NCBI RefSeq assembly: GCF_042683405.1
Contig: NZ_JBHUJS010000006.1
Coordinates: forward strand, 62,001-126,000
DNA: 64,000 nt
Origin: Telluria sp042683405
Lineage (GTDB): Bacteria > Pseudomonadota > Gammaproteobacteria > Burkholderiales > Burkholderiaceae_D
Reading direction: 5' to 3'
Shown: positions 44,718 through 54,087 of the stretch, in pieces
Numbering within the stretch: the stretch's first letter is position 1
Layout: the number at the start of each line of letters is the position of its first letter
Notes under the pieces: model-generated
Databases searched by the model: none
Seen by the model: only the letters and a program-made list of their open reading frames with translations
Told to the model about the DNA's origin: nothing
Position numbers and translations under genes: made by a program

Positions 44718-47042
44718 TTATTGTGTGACGGGTGGCATGACGGGTTCCGGCGCCGGTTCGGCGGGCAGCTCTTCCTCCGCCGCCGCTTCGGGCAGCGGCG
44801 CGATGTCGAGCAGCCGGATAGCCGCGCCGTCCGCGTTCTCCGCATACATCCACTCGCCGTTTTCCTGCACCAGGCCCTCCGGCGGCGCCGGGATGCGCGG
44901 CGGGACGCCCGCCAGCGCGCGTTTCATGTAGTCGATCCAGATTGGCAAGGCCAGCGTGGACCCGTATTCCCGGCTGCCCAGCGAGCGCGGCTCGTCATAG
45001 CCCATCCACGCGACTGCCACCACGCCGCCGCCGTAGCCGGCAAACCAGCCGTCCACCGTGTCGGTGGTGGTGCCGGTCTTGCCGGCCAGGTCGTTGCGAC
45101 CCAGGGCGGGCGACGCCGCGGCGGCGGTGCCGTACACGGTCACGTCGCGCAGGATGCTGTCCATGATGAAGGCATTGCGCGGGTCGATCGCGCGTGCGCT
45201 CTCCTGGCGTACCGCAGGCCGCTTCGCTTCCATGATGACGTTGCCGGCGCCATCGGTGATCTTCGAGACGAGATAAGGATTGACGCGGTAGCCGCCGTTG
45301 GCGATGACGGAGTAGGCAGCCGCCATCTGCAGGGGCGTCACGGCGCCGGTGCCCAGCGCCATGGTCAGGTTGCGCGGGTGGCGTGACGGTTCGAAGCCGA
45401 AGCGTTCCATGTGCTCGTGCACCTGCTGCACGCCGACCGCGCGCATCAGGCGCACCGTCGGCACGTTCTTGGAGCGCGCCAGTGCGCGGCGCAGCGTGAC
45501 CTGGCCTTCGAATTCGCCGTCGTCGTTGCGCGGCGACCAGGTCTCGCCCGCGTCCTCGCCGGGCATGTCGAGCGGCTCGTCGAGGATCATCGTCCCGGGC
45601 CAGAAGCCCTGTTCCAGCGCCGCCGAATAGACGAAGGGCTTGAATGCGGAGCCGGGCTGGCGCCAGGCCTGCGTCACGTGGTTGTATTTCTGGAGGTTGA
45701 AGTCGAAGCCGCCGACCAGCGCACGATAGGCGCCGGTGTCGGGATCGAGCGACACGAACGCCGCCGCCACCTGCGGCACCTGCGCGATCGACCAGCGCTT
45801 CTTCGCGTCCTGCGACACGCGGATCACCGCGCCGGGCGTGATGCGCAGCGAGGCCGACGCTTCCGGCGAGAGTGCCTTCGCGGCGAATTTCAGCGCATCG
45901 CCTTCCAGTTCCAGCGTATCGCCCGCCAGCGTCTCGGCCACCACGCGCTTGCGCGAGGCCTCCAGCACCACGGCCGGCACGAAGCCGTCGCTGGCCGGGC
46001 GCTCCTGCAGCGCTTCGTCGATGGCGTCGTCACGCTCCGGGCCCGGTTCCGGCAGGTCGATGCGCGCTTCCGGCCCGCGGTAGCCGCGGCGCTGGTCGAA
46101 TTCGGTCACGTTGCGTCGCACGGCGGCGTAAGCCGCGTTCTGGTCGGCGCTGCGGATGGTCGTGGTCACCACGAAGCCCTTGGTGTAGGCCTCTTCCTTG
46201 TACTGCGCGTAGACCTGCTGGCGCGCCAGTTCGGCGACGTACTCCGCATGGGTGGTGAACTGCTGGCCGCGGCGGCTGATCTTGAGCGGTTCGGCCAGCG
46301 CCTTGCGGTATTCGTCCTCGGTGATGTAGTCCAGCGCGCGCATGCGTGCCAGCACCTGGTGCTGGCGCTGGCGCGCGCGTTTCGGATTCGACACCGGGTT
46401 GTGGTACGAGGGATTCTGCGGCAGGCCGGCCAGCATCGCCATCTCCGCCAGCGACAGCTTGGCCAGCGGCTTGTTGAAGTAGATGCGCGCGGCACTGCCG
46501 AAACCGTAGGCGCGCTGGCCGAGGAACATATGGTTCATGTACAGCTCCAGGATCTGGTCCTTGGTGAGCTGTTCCTCGATCTTGTAGGCCAGCATGATCT
46601 CGACGGCCTTGCGTTCGAGCTTCTTCTCGCGCGAGATCACGAAGTTGCGCGGGATTTGCATGGTGATGGTCGAGAAGCCCGACAGTCCTTTCCCGGTCAG
46701 CAGCCCCTTGATGGCGCCGCCGGCACGGACCCAGTCCACCCCGTTATGTTCATAGAAGCGGGCGTCCTCGATCGCCAGCAGCGCTTTTTTCATCTGCTCC
46801 GGGATCTGCGCGATGGGAATGAAGTCGCGCCGCTCCTCGCCGAATTCGCCGATCAGCACATTGTCGGCGGTGTACACACGCAGCGGGATCTTGGGCTTGT
46901 AGTCGGTGATGACGTCGAGCGAGGGCAGCTTGGGCACCAGCGAAGAGATGGCGAGGGCGATGCCGGCTCCGACCAGCAGCACGATGACGAGAAGGGTGAG
47001 GAGAATGAATCCGCGGGGGCGGTTGGGACGGATGTGATGCAC
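44718..47042 (-). CDS. mrcA: Penicillin-binding protein 1A (bifunctional murein synthase)
   Basis: The 774-residue inner-membrane enzyme has one N-terminal helix (about 10-32). The glycosyltransferase GT51 domain has catalytic Glu92 in EDARFYEHNGVD. The transpeptidase has SxxK at Ser465 (PGSAFKPF), SKN at 524-526 and KTG near 650 (AGKTGTTTDTVDG). An OB-like insert lies between. The GT motif reads STITMQIPRNF, with Pro131 where Ala is usual. It ends with a Pro/Glu-rich tail. It lies 69 bases upstream of the sensor operon, same strand. Confidence 0.94.
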   Translation of the reverse strand: MHHIRPNRPRGFILLTLLVIVLLVGAGIALAISSLVPKLPSLDVITDYKPKIPLRVYTADNVLIGEFGEERRDFIPIAQIPEQMKKALLAIEDARFYEHNGVDWVRAGGAIKGLLTGKGLSGFSTITMQIPRNFVISREKKLERKAVEIMLAYKIEEQLTKDQILELYMNHMFLGQRAYGFGSAARIYFNKPLAKLSLAEMAMLAGLPQNPSYHNPVSNPKRARQRQHQVLARMRALDYITEDEYRKALAEPLKISRRGQQFTTHAEYVAELARQQVYAQYKEEAYTKGFVVTTTIRSADQNAAYAAVRRNVTEFDQRRGYRGPEARIDLPEPGPERDDAIDEALQERPASDGFVPAVVLEASRKRVVAETLAGDTLELEGDALKFAAKALSPEASASLRITPGAVIRVSQDAKKRWSIAQVPQVAAAFVSLDPDTGAYRALVGGFDFNLQKYNHVTQAWRQPGSAFKPFVYSAALEQGFWPGTMILDEPLDMPGEDAGETWSPRNDDGEFEGQVTLRRALARSKNVPTVRLMRAVGVQQVHEHMERFGFEPSRHPRNLTMALGTGAVTPLQMAAAYSVIANGGYRVNPYLVSKITDGAGNVIMEAKRPAVRQESARAIDPRNAFIMDSILRDVTVYGTAAAASPALGRNDLAGKTGTTTDTVDGWFAGYGGGVVAVAWMGYDEPRSLGSREYGSTLALPIWIDYMKRALAGVPPRIPAPPEGLVQENGEWMYAENADGAAIRLLDIAPLPEAAAEEELPAEPAPEPVMPPVTQ

Positions 47043-47156
47043 GGCTACCTCTTGCTATCGGGCGAGCGCCCGCGAACGCCGATTATAGCGGTAGCGCAGG
47101 CAACAATGATGAGGCCGGCCTGAAGGCCCACCGTTCGCGGCGAATGAGGGTAAACG

Positions 47157-47184
47157 AAAAACGGCGGCCGAAGCCGCCGTTTTT
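47157..47184 (-). terminator. Rho-independent terminator after the POT transporter
   Basis: Perfect 12-base-pair stem AAAAACGGCGGC / GCCGCCGTTTTT with loop CGAA. Transcribed on the minus strand it ends in a U run, 17 bases after the transporter stop. The symmetrical A/T flanks would let it work on both strands. Confidence 0.92.
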
Positions 47185-47200
47185 GTGAAGCGCGACAGGA

Positions 47201-48706
47201 TTACTTCACGCCGTGCATCAGTTTCTGGATCAGCGGTGCGATCAGGAACAGCAGCACGCCGGCGCCGAGCAGTGCCCAGAAGCCGAAGGTGTAGCCGTCC
47301 AGCGCGGACGCGGTGGTCATGCCGGACTCGCCCGACACGTGCGAGGCGAAGATGCCCGACAGCGCGTTGCCGATACCGGTCGACAGGAACCAGCCGCCCA
47401 TGCCGAAGCCGACCAGGCGCACCGGAGCGAGCTTGGTGACCATCGACAGGCCGATTGGCGACAGGCACAGTTCACCGATCGACTGGATCGTGTAGACCAT
47501 GAACAGGGTCCAGAACGGGATCTTGCCGAAGCCGTCCACCATCGTGGACAGGGCGATCATCAGCAGGCCGAATGCCAGCGCGTTGAAGATCAGGCCCAGG
47601 CCGAACTTGCGCGGGATCGATGGATTCGCATCGCGGCGGCCCATGGCGACCCACACCCAGGCGATGATCGGTGCGAACACGATGATCGCGATCGAGTTCA
47701 CCGACTGGAACCAGCCGACCGGGAACACCCAGTTGAACATCTCGCGGTCGACGATCTTGTCGGCCAGGAAGGTGAACGAGCTGCCTGCCTGTTCGAAGAA
47801 CATCCAGAACAGGATGTTGAAGGCGAAGATGATCAGCATCGCAATGGTCTTGTCGCGAGCGACTTCGCCATTCTTGATACCTTCGACCAGCAGCATCAGC
47901 GACAGGCCGACGAACATGGCGCCGAGGATGTACATCAGCTTGTCCGCGCCCATGTTGAGCAGGAAGTACACCAGCGGGATCACGACGAGCGCGCCGACGA
48001 CGGTGGCGATCACGCGGCCCGAGCCGGTTGCGCCTTCGATCGGTGCACCGATGCCCTGCAGGTTCTTGCGGCCGAAGTAGAACCACACCAGCGAAATCAG
48101 CATGCCGATACCGGACGCGAAGAACACGACCTTATAGGCTGGCATGTCAGGCGTGCCCCACAGCTGCTCGGCGAACCAGCCGGTCAGGATCGGAGCGATG
48201 AACGCGCCTGCGTTGATGCCCATGTAGAAGATGGTGAAGCCGGAATCGCGGCGGGTATCGGCAACCGAGTACAGCTTGCCGACCATGGTCGAGATGTTCG
48301 GTTTGAACAGGCCGTTACCGACGATGATCGTGGCCAGACCCAGGTTGAAGATCTGCGGGTCGGGCAGGGTGATCATGAACAGGCCGGCGGACATGAACAG
48401 CGCGCCGATCAGGATCGAACGCTGGTAGCCAATGATCTTGTCGGCCACGTAGCCGCCAAAGATGGCGCCTGCGTACACCAGTGCGAGGTAGGAGCCGTAG
48501 ATCAGGTTCGCGGACTGTTGTCCGGACGGGTCGCCGCCGTGGAACTGGGCGACGATGTAGAGCACGAGTGCCCAGCGAATGCCGTAGAACGCGAAACGCT
48601 CCCAGAATTCGGTCATGAACAGCATCCAGAGCGGCGCCGGGTGACCCATTACCTGCTTGAATTCAGGAAGTGCTGCTTCCTTGGTTGTGGTGGCTGCACC
48701 GCTCAT
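47201..48706 (-). CDS. POT family proton-dependent oligopeptide transporter
   Basis: The 501-residue inner-membrane protein imports di/tripeptides with protons. The start is ATG 48706 (MSGAATTTKEAALPEF), 7 bases after GGAG; the frame extends 14 codons further upstream without a ribosome site. The POT motif ExxER is present (TEFWERFAFYG), as are GGYVADKIIGYQRSI, GNGLFKPNISTMVG and FTIFYMGINAGAF. About 14 helices are visible. It resembles DtpA/YdgR. It is monocistronic with its own terminator. Confidence 0.94.
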   Translation of the reverse strand: MSGAATTTKEAALPEFKQVMGHPAPLWMLFMTEFWERFAFYGIRWALVLYIVAQFHGGDPSGQQSANLIYGSYLALVYAGAIFGGYVADKIIGYQRSILIGALFMSAGLFMITLPDPQIFNLGLATIIVGNGLFKPNISTMVGKLYSVADTRRDSGFTIFYMGINAGAFIAPILTGWFAEQLWGTPDMPAYKVVFFASGIGMLISLVWFYFGRKNLQGIGAPIEGATGSGRVIATVVGALVVIPLVYFLLNMGADKLMYILGAMFVGLSLMLLVEGIKNGEVARDKTIAMLIIFAFNILFWMFFEQAGSSFTFLADKIVDREMFNWVFPVGWFQSVNSIAIIVFAPIIAWVWVAMGRRDANPSIPRKFGLGLIFNALAFGLLMIALSTMVDGFGKIPFWTLFMVYTIQSIGELCLSPIGLSMVTKLAPVRLVGFGMGGWFLSTGIGNALSGIFASHVSGESGMTTASALDGYTFGFWALLGAGVLLFLIAPLIQKLMHGVK

Positions 48707-48863
48707 GCGGCTTCTCCTATTTATGTAGTTATACGAAACGGGTTTCACGCATTGATTCGTTGAGGGAAATCAAGTGCGCGGTGCATTTTAAGCCAATTTC
48801 CATCCTGTAAGTCAACTTTCGTGCCGACGGTAAACACAGTTGAAATTCTCTTCTTTGCCGGAA

Positions 48864-48872
48864 TGGTATAGT
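48864..48872 (+). promoter_or_regulatory. Extended -10 promoter candidate for ppnN
   Basis: TG-G-TATAGT is a good extended -10 element, 43 bases upstream of the ppnN ATG. A TTGAAA (48840-48845) is 21 bases away, too far for a normal -35. It fits a promoter carried by the extended -10. Confidence 0.5.
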
Positions 48873-48915
48873 GGGGTCGCTGGCCTGATTGTCATCGATT
48901 AAAGGAATGTGTTTT

Positions 48916-50286
48916 ATGAATCACGACGTTGTCGATACCCTTATCTCCCCGGAAGGCCACCTCGAAATCCTGTCCAAGACAGAAGTCGCCAAGCTGCTCG
49001 ACACGAGCCAGGGCGGCCTTTACCAGGTGTTCCGCAACTGCGCGCTTGCGGTCCTCAACACTGGCAGCACCATCGACGATGGCAAGGAGCTGCTGGAGCG
49101 CTACAAGTCATTCGAGATCAGCATCATCCAGCGCGAGCGCGGCATCAAGCTCGATATCCGAGGCGCGCCGTCGACCGCTTTCGTCGACGGCAAGATGATC
49201 AAGGGCATCCACGAGCACCTGTTTGCTTGTCTGCGCGACATCATTTTCGTCAGCAACGAAGTAATCGGAAACCCCAAGTTCGACATGCATTCATCCGAAG
49301 GCATTACGGACTCCGTTTTCCACATCCTGCGCAACGCGAACGTGCTGCGCCCGCAACTGAGCCCCAATCTGGTGGTGTGCTGGGGCGGCCACTCGATCAA
49401 CCGCGCCGAATACAACTACACCAAGGAAGTCGGCTACGAAGCTGGCCTGCGCGAGCTGGATATCTGCACCGGCTGCGGCCCGGGCGCGATGAAGGGCCCG
49501 ATGAAGGGCGCCACCATCGGCCACGCCAAGCAGCGCCTCGGGCGCGGCCGCTACCTCGGCATCTCCGAGCCGGGCATCATCGCGGCCGAGTCGCCGAACC
49601 CGATCGTGAATGACCTGGTGATCATGCCGGACATCGAAAAGCGCCTGGAGGCGTTCGTGCGCACCGGCCACGGCATCATCGTGTTCCCGGGCGGCGCCGG
49701 CACCGCCGAAGAGATCCTGTACCTGCTCGGCATCCTGCTGCATCCGGCCAATGCCGAGATGCCGTTCCCGGTCATATTCACCGGCCCATCGACCGCGGCG
49801 GACTATTTCCGCCAGATCGATGCCTTTATCGCGGGCACGCTGGGGCCGCGCGCGCAGGAGCGCTACAAGATCATCATCGACGATCCGGCGGCGGTGGCGC
49901 AGGAGATGCAGAAGGGTATCCGTGCCGTGCGCGAGTTCCGCAAGTCGCGCGGCGACGCCTACTACTTCAACTGGCTGCTCAAGATCGACCATGAGTTCCA
50001 GAAACCATTCCGTCCGACCCACGAGAACATGCGCAACCTGTCGCTGCACATGCAGCAGGACACGCACCTGCTGGCTGCAAACCTGCGCCGCGCTTTCTCG
50101 GGCGTGGTCGCCGGCAACGTGAAAGATGAGGGCATCCGTGCGGTCGAGCAGCATGGCCCGTTCGAGATCCACGGGGACAAGCAGATCATGGGGATGATGG
50201 ACGTGTTGCTGTCTTCCTTCGTCGAGCAGAGCCGCATGAAGCTGCCGGGCAAGGCCTATGTGCCTTGCTACCGTGTGATTACCTGA
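48916..50286 (+). CDS. ppnN: Nucleotide 5'-monophosphate nucleosidase PpnN (YgdH, LOG family)
   Basis: The 456-residue enzyme splits nucleoside monophosphates into base and ribose 5-phosphate, and is (p)ppGpp-regulated in E. coli. The start ATG 48916 lies 9 bases after AAAGGA; ATG 48907 touches that site. The N-terminal DUF4478-like part, the central LOG Rossmann domain with PGGAGTAEE (about 258-266), and the C-terminal DUF3412-like part match E. coli YgdH in length (454 aa). It has its own promoter candidate and terminator. Confidence 0.95.
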   Translation: MNHDVVDTLISPEGHLEILSKTEVAKLLDTSQGGLYQVFRNCALAVLNTGSTIDDGKELLERYKSFEISIIQRERGIKLDIRGAPSTAFVDGKMIKGIHEHLFACLRDIIFVSNEVIGNPKFDMHSSEGITDSVFHILRNANVLRPQLSPNLVVCWGGHSINRAEYNYTKEVGYEAGLRELDICTGCGPGAMKGPMKGATIGHAKQRLGRGRYLGISEPGIIAAESPNPIVNDLVIMPDIEKRLEAFVRTGHGIIVFPGGAGTAEEILYLLGILLHPANAEMPFPVIFTGPSTAADYFRQIDAFIAGTLGPRAQERYKIIIDDPAAVAQEMQKGIRAVREFRKSRGDAYYFNWLLKIDHEFQKPFRPTHENMRNLSLHMQQDTHLLAANLRRAFSGVVAGNVKDEGIRAVEQHGPFEIHGDKQIMGMMDVLLSSFVEQSRMKLPGKAYVPCYRVIT

Positions 50287-50307
50287 CCACGCGTCGGCAT
50301 CGCATGA

Positions 50308-50335
50308 GGGGCGCTCCGGAAAGGCGTCCCTTTTT
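50308..50335 (+). terminator. Terminator after ppnN
   Basis: Stem GGGGCGCT (50308-50315) with GGCGTCCC (50323-50330), including two G-U pairs, followed by five T bases. It starts 22 bases after the ppnN stop. Confidence 0.72.
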
Positions 50336-50447
50336 ATTTGGGCTTGCACTCGGCGCGTTACGCGCTAGGATGAAAAGGCTGCCGCGTCGTACAGGCGGTG
50401 ATGTCGCGCGTCTTGCTCATCTATATAACCGACGAGGAGTAGCAGCC

Positions 50448-51431
50448 ATGTTCGATGACATCGTGAATGGTCTCGCCCAGCGATTCAACCTGGGCGACAA
50501 GGCGCGTCCTTTCCTGCAGATGCTGCTGGCCCGCATCAGCGATCCCGCGCGGGGCGGACTGCCGGGTTTCGTGCAGCGCTTGCGTACCGCGGGCATGGCC
50601 GACGGCGTGAACGACTGGCTTGCTTCTCCCGACAAGGCCGACCCCGTCGAAGCGCAGGACCTGGAGGTGGCCATGGACGACGACAGGCTGGTGCCGGACC
50701 TGGAAAGCCGCTTCGGCCTGGACCGCCATACCGTACTTGCGGCGCTGGCCTATGCGGTGCCCGCACTGGTGGGACGGCTGGCAAGCGGCGGCACCGTACC
50801 GGCCACGCTGCCGGGAGATGCCGACGCGTTCATCGGCAACCGGACGGCATGGGCGGCGACGGCTGCGGCGCCCACGCCAACCCCGCGTCACATCGAACCG
50901 GAAGTCCAGTCGCGCGGCTGGCTGCCCTGGGTGATCGGCGCGATCCTTGTCGTGCTGGCGCTGGGCTACTGGGCAATGCGGGACCGGTCGGACCGCACCG
51001 ACATGCGGCCGGTGCCCGAAGTGGCGGCGCCTGCCGCACCGGCAGCGCCGCCAACGCCGACGGTGGAGGCCGAGCCGGCGGGAGCCGCGGTTGTGGCAAC
51101 GCCCGCCGGCGTGGTCCCCGTCCTCAAGGTCTACTTCGACACCGGCAAGGCGGACGTGGCAGGCGATTTCGCAGCCCAGGCGGCAGTACTGATCGAGTAC
51201 ATGAATACCAACACCGGCACGACCGCGGTCATCTCCGGCTTCAACGATCCCACTGGCGATCCCGAAGCCAACGCGCGGCTGGCGAAACAGCGCGCCGAAG
51301 CCGTACAGCAGGCGCTGGTGTCAGCCGGTGTGCCGTTGGAACGCACCTTGCTCGAAAAACCTGCCGAGACCACCGGCACGGGCGCCACGAACACAGCCTC
51401 CCGCCGCGTCGATGTCGTGATTCGGGAGTAG
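50448..51431 (+). CDS. DUF937-like/OmpA fusion protein
   Basis: The 327-residue protein starts at ATG 50448 after GAGGAG. An N-terminal helical region (about 1-130, MFDDIVNGLAQRFNLGDKAR) resembles YidB/DUF937 proteins. One helix follows (about 163-182, WLPWVIGAILVVLALGYW), then a Pro/Ala linker and a C-terminal OmpA-like peptidoglycan-binding domain (about 215-327, VYFDTGKADVAGD, RLAKQRAEAVQQAL, NTASRRVDVVIRE). It probably spans the inner membrane and grips the wall. Function is inferred from the domains. Confidence 0.85.
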   Translation: MFDDIVNGLAQRFNLGDKARPFLQMLLARISDPARGGLPGFVQRLRTAGMADGVNDWLASPDKADPVEAQDLEVAMDDDRLVPDLESRFGLDRHTVLAALAYAVPALVGRLASGGTVPATLPGDADAFIGNRTAWAATAAAPTPTPRHIEPEVQSRGWLPWVIGAILVVLALGYWAMRDRSDRTDMRPVPEVAAPAAPAAPPTPTVEAEPAGAAVVATPAGVVPVLKVYFDTGKADVAGDFAAQAAVLIEYMNTNTGTTAVISGFNDPTGDPEANARLAKQRAEAVQQALVSAGVPLERTLLEKPAETTGTGATNTASRRVDVVIRE

Positions 51432-51517
51432 TTTGGCCGATGAGCATCTCAACCTACGCTGAAGAACATGCTTGAGCTTGCTTGACCCTGTCAGCAGTGC
51501 GGCGCAGGATGCTTATC

Positions 51518-51802
51518 ATGGAAACCGACAAAGACATCCTTGTCCATTACGCCACCAAAGAAGACCTGCAGGGTGTGCGTGTCGAGATGCAAGCTTTGCG
51601 TGTCGAGGTGCAGGAAGTGCGGGGGCAGGTAGCGGCTCTGCGCATGGAAATGCTGGCCATCGAGGCAAGGCTGCGCGCAGATTTGCACAAGCTCAGCGCC
51701 GATCTCTTCTCCGCCTTGCATGCCCAGACCTGGAGGATGGTCGGGCTCGTACTCACTGTGAATATTGCGACAGTCACAGCGGTGTACTACATCGCACACT
51801 GA
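51518..51802 (+). CDS. Small coiled-coil protein with C-terminal membrane helix
   Basis: The 94-residue protein starts at ATG 51518, 9 bases after AGG; an in-frame ATG at 51509 is also possible. A regular coiled coil runs from about residue 12 to 65 (VEMQALRVEVQEVRGQVAAL). A membrane helix (VGLVLTVNIATVTAVYYIA) ends the protein. This resembles small DUF1640/CCDC90-like proteins. Function unknown. It converges on lysS with a shared terminator. Confidence 0.78.
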   Translation: METDKDILVHYATKEDLQGVRVEMQALRVEVQEVRGQVAALRMEMLAIEARLRADLHKLSADLFSALHAQTWRMVGLVLTVNIATVTAVYYIAH

Positions 51803-51818
51803 ACGAATCAGCCGAAAA

Positions 51819-51844
51819 AAAAGCCCGCAATGCAGCGGGCTTTT
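51819..51844. terminator. Bidirectional terminator between the coiled-coil gene and lysS
   Basis: Stem AAAAGCCCGC / GCGGGCTTTT with a 6-base loop, with further A bases upstream and T bases downstream, so it has a U run in both directions. It lies between convergent genes. Confidence 0.92.
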
Positions 51845-51848
51845 GGTT

Positions 51849-53393
51849 TTAGTCTTCGCGGCGCAGGTGCGGGAAGAGAATCACGTCGCGGATGTTGGGC
51901 GAGTCGGTGATCAGCATCATCAGGCGGTCGATGCCGATGCCGCAACCGCCGGCCGGCGGCATGCCGTATTCCAGTGCGCGGATGTAGTCGGCGTCATAGA
52001 ACATCGCTTCCTCATCGCCTGCGTCCTTGGCTTCCACCTGCGCCAGGAAGCGCGCGGACTGGTCTTCCGGATCGTTCAGCTCCGAGAAGCCGTTGGCGAT
52101 CTCGCGGCCCACGATGAACAGCTCGAAGCGCTCGGTGATGCCAGGACGCGCGTCCGAGCCGCGCGCCAGCGGCGACACTTCCACCGGGTAGTCGATGATG
52201 AAGGTCGGCTCCCACAGCTGCGCTTCCGCAGTCTCTTCGAACAGCGCCAGCTGCAGCGCGCCCAGGCCCGCGGTCGCGAACGGCTTGACGCCGAATTTCA
52301 GCAGTTCGGACTTGATGAATTCCGCGTCGGTCAGCTGCGCGTCCGTGTAGTGCGGCGCGTACTTGTTGATGGCGCCGACGATGGTCAGGCGGTGGAAGGG
52401 CTTGGACAGGTCCAGCTCGCGGCCGCCGTAGGTCAGCACGGCGCTGCCGTGCGCGTCGATCGCGGCCTGGCGGATCACGGCTTCGGTGAAGTCCATCATC
52501 CACAGGTAGTCGGTGTACGCCGCGTAGAACTCCATCATCGTGAATTCAGGATTGTGACGGGTCGACACGCCTTCGTTGCGGAAGTTGCGGTTCACCTCGA
52601 ACACGCGCTCGAAGCCGCCCACGACCAGGCGCTTGAGGTACAGCTCGGGCGCGATCCGCAGGAACATTTCCATGTCCAGCGCATTGTGGTGGGTGATGAA
52701 CGGCTTGGCCGCGGCGCCGCCCGGGATCGGGTGCAGCATCGGGGTCTCGACTTCCATGAAGCCGTGCTTTTCCATGAAGTGGCGGATCGACGACATCGCC
52801 GCGGTGCGCGCCTTGAAGGTGCGGCGCGTCTCTTCGTTCATGATCAGGTCCACGTAGCGCTGGCGGTACTTGGTTTCCTGGTCCGCGAGGCCGTGGAACT
52901 TGTCCGGCAGCGGGCGGATCGCCTTGGTGATCAGGTGCAGCTTGCTGACCTTGATGGTCAGTTCCTCGACCTTGGTCTTGAACAGCGTGCCTTCGACGCC
53001 CAGGATGTCGCCCAGGTCGGCGCCGTGCAGCAGTTCCATCGCTTCCGCGCCGGCGTTATCGAGCGTGATGTAGACCTGGATGCGGCCGCTCGCATACACG
53101 CCGGAGGCGTCCTGCAGCGTGGCGAAGGCGGCCTTCTTGCCGGCTTCGCGGCGCAGCATCATGCGGCCCGCCAGCACCACCGGCACCGGCTCGGCTTCCA
53201 GCTCTTCGCGCGTGCGGCCGCCGTAGGTCTCCTGCAGGTCCGCTGCCTTGTGCTGCGGGCGGAAGCTGTTCGGGAAAGCGACGCCCTTGTCGCGGATCGC
53301 GGCCAGCTTGGCGCGGCGCTCGGCCATGATCTTGTTCTCGTCCGCCGGGATGACGGCGTGTTCGGCGGTGTTTTCCGTATTCTCGTTAGTCAT
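51849..53393 (-). CDS. lysS: Lysyl-tRNA synthetase, class II
   Basis: The 514-residue enzyme charges tRNA-Lys. An OB-fold anticodon-binding domain (about 70-180) is followed by the class II core: motif 1 in HGFMEVETPMLHPIPGGAAA, motif 2 FRNEGVSTRHNPEFTMMEFY, and motif 3 GGCGIGIDRLMMLITDS. The length is standard. It comes after prfB and a HAD gene on the same strand; a prfB-lysS link is common in bacteria. It ends at a bidirectional terminator. Confidence 0.97.
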   Translation of the reverse strand: MTNENTENTAEHAVIPADENKIMAERRAKLAAIRDKGVAFPNSFRPQHKAADLQETYGGRTREELEAEPVPVVLAGRMMLRREAGKKAAFATLQDASGVYASGRIQVYITLDNAGAEAMELLHGADLGDILGVEGTLFKTKVEELTIKVSKLHLITKAIRPLPDKFHGLADQETKYRQRYVDLIMNEETRRTFKARTAAMSSIRHFMEKHGFMEVETPMLHPIPGGAAAKPFITHHNALDMEMFLRIAPELYLKRLVVGGFERVFEVNRNFRNEGVSTRHNPEFTMMEFYAAYTDYLWMMDFTEAVIRQAAIDAHGSAVLTYGGRELDLSKPFHRLTIVGAINKYAPHYTDAQLTDAEFIKSELLKFGVKPFATAGLGALQLALFEETAEAQLWEPTFIIDYPVEVSPLARGSDARPGITERFELFIVGREIANGFSELNDPEDQSARFLAQVEAKDAGDEEAMFYDADYIRALEYGMPPAGGCGIGIDRLMMLITDSPNIRDVILFPHLRRED

Positions 53394-53420
53394 GATGAAG
53401 GTCTTGTTTTGATATCTGGT

Positions 53421-54086
53421 TCAGTCGCCGAACAGTTCGAGCGTGGTCAGCTCGGAGAAGTCGGTGGCGATGTGGATCACGTTGTCGAAGGAGGCGAAGG
53501 CTTCGGCGGGCAGGGTGGTGGTCAGCACCACGCAGCGCATGCCGGCGCGCCGCGCAGCTTCCACGCCCAGCGGCGCGTCTTCGAACACGATGCAGTCCTT
53601 GGGAGCGGCGCCGCAGCGCTGGGCAGCGAGCAGGAAGCCGTCCGGCTCCGGCTTGCCGCGCGCGACATCGGCCGCGCCGACGATCACGTCGAAGTGGCGG
53701 CGCAGGTCCAGGCCGTCGAGCGTGAACTCGATGTTCGCGTTCGGCGCGGAGGTCGCCACTGCCAGCGACACATTGTGCTTGCGCGCCTCCGCCACCAGGT
53801 CGTCGAAACCGTCGAGGGTCTTGAGGTGCGGCTTGTACAGCTCGCGGTAGACCGATTCCTTTTCTTCGTTCAGGCGCTTGTTTTCCTCATCGGTGAGATG
53901 CTCGCCGATGTAGGTGCGCATGATCTCCTTGCCCTGGCGGCCGGCAGTCGCGCGGAAGAACTCGTCCGCGTCGATCTTCTGGCCGCGGCGTTCGAAGAAG
54001 GTGATCCACGACCTGGTGTGGAACGCCATGTTGTCCACGATCGTTCCATCCATGTCGAAGATGAAGGCGCGCTTCACGTCACTCAT
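53421..54086 (-). CDS. HAD phosphatase, beta-phosphoglucomutase-like
   Basis: This 221-residue HAD subfamily IA protein has motif I AFIFDMDGTIVDNMAFH, motif II LAVATSAP, motif III in GKPEPDGFLLAAQRC and motif IV IVFEDAPLGVEAARRAG. The helical cap and DMDGT.. pattern fit sugar-phosphate phosphatases or phosphoglucomutase-like enzymes. Substrate unknown. It lies one base after the prfB stop and 27 bases before lysS, so it is probably part of a prfB-HAD-lysS unit. Confidence 0.87.
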   Translation of the reverse strand: MSDVKRAFIFDMDGTIVDNMAFHTRSWITFFERRGQKIDADEFFRATAGRQGKEIMRTYIGEHLTDEENKRLNEEKESVYRELYKPHLKTLDGFDDLVAEARKHNVSLAVATSAPNANIEFTLDGLDLRRHFDVIVGAADVARGKPEPDGFLLAAQRCGAAPKDCIVFEDAPLGVEAARRAGMRCVVLTTTLPAEAFASFDNVIHIATDFSELTTLELFGD

Positions 54087-54087
54087 C

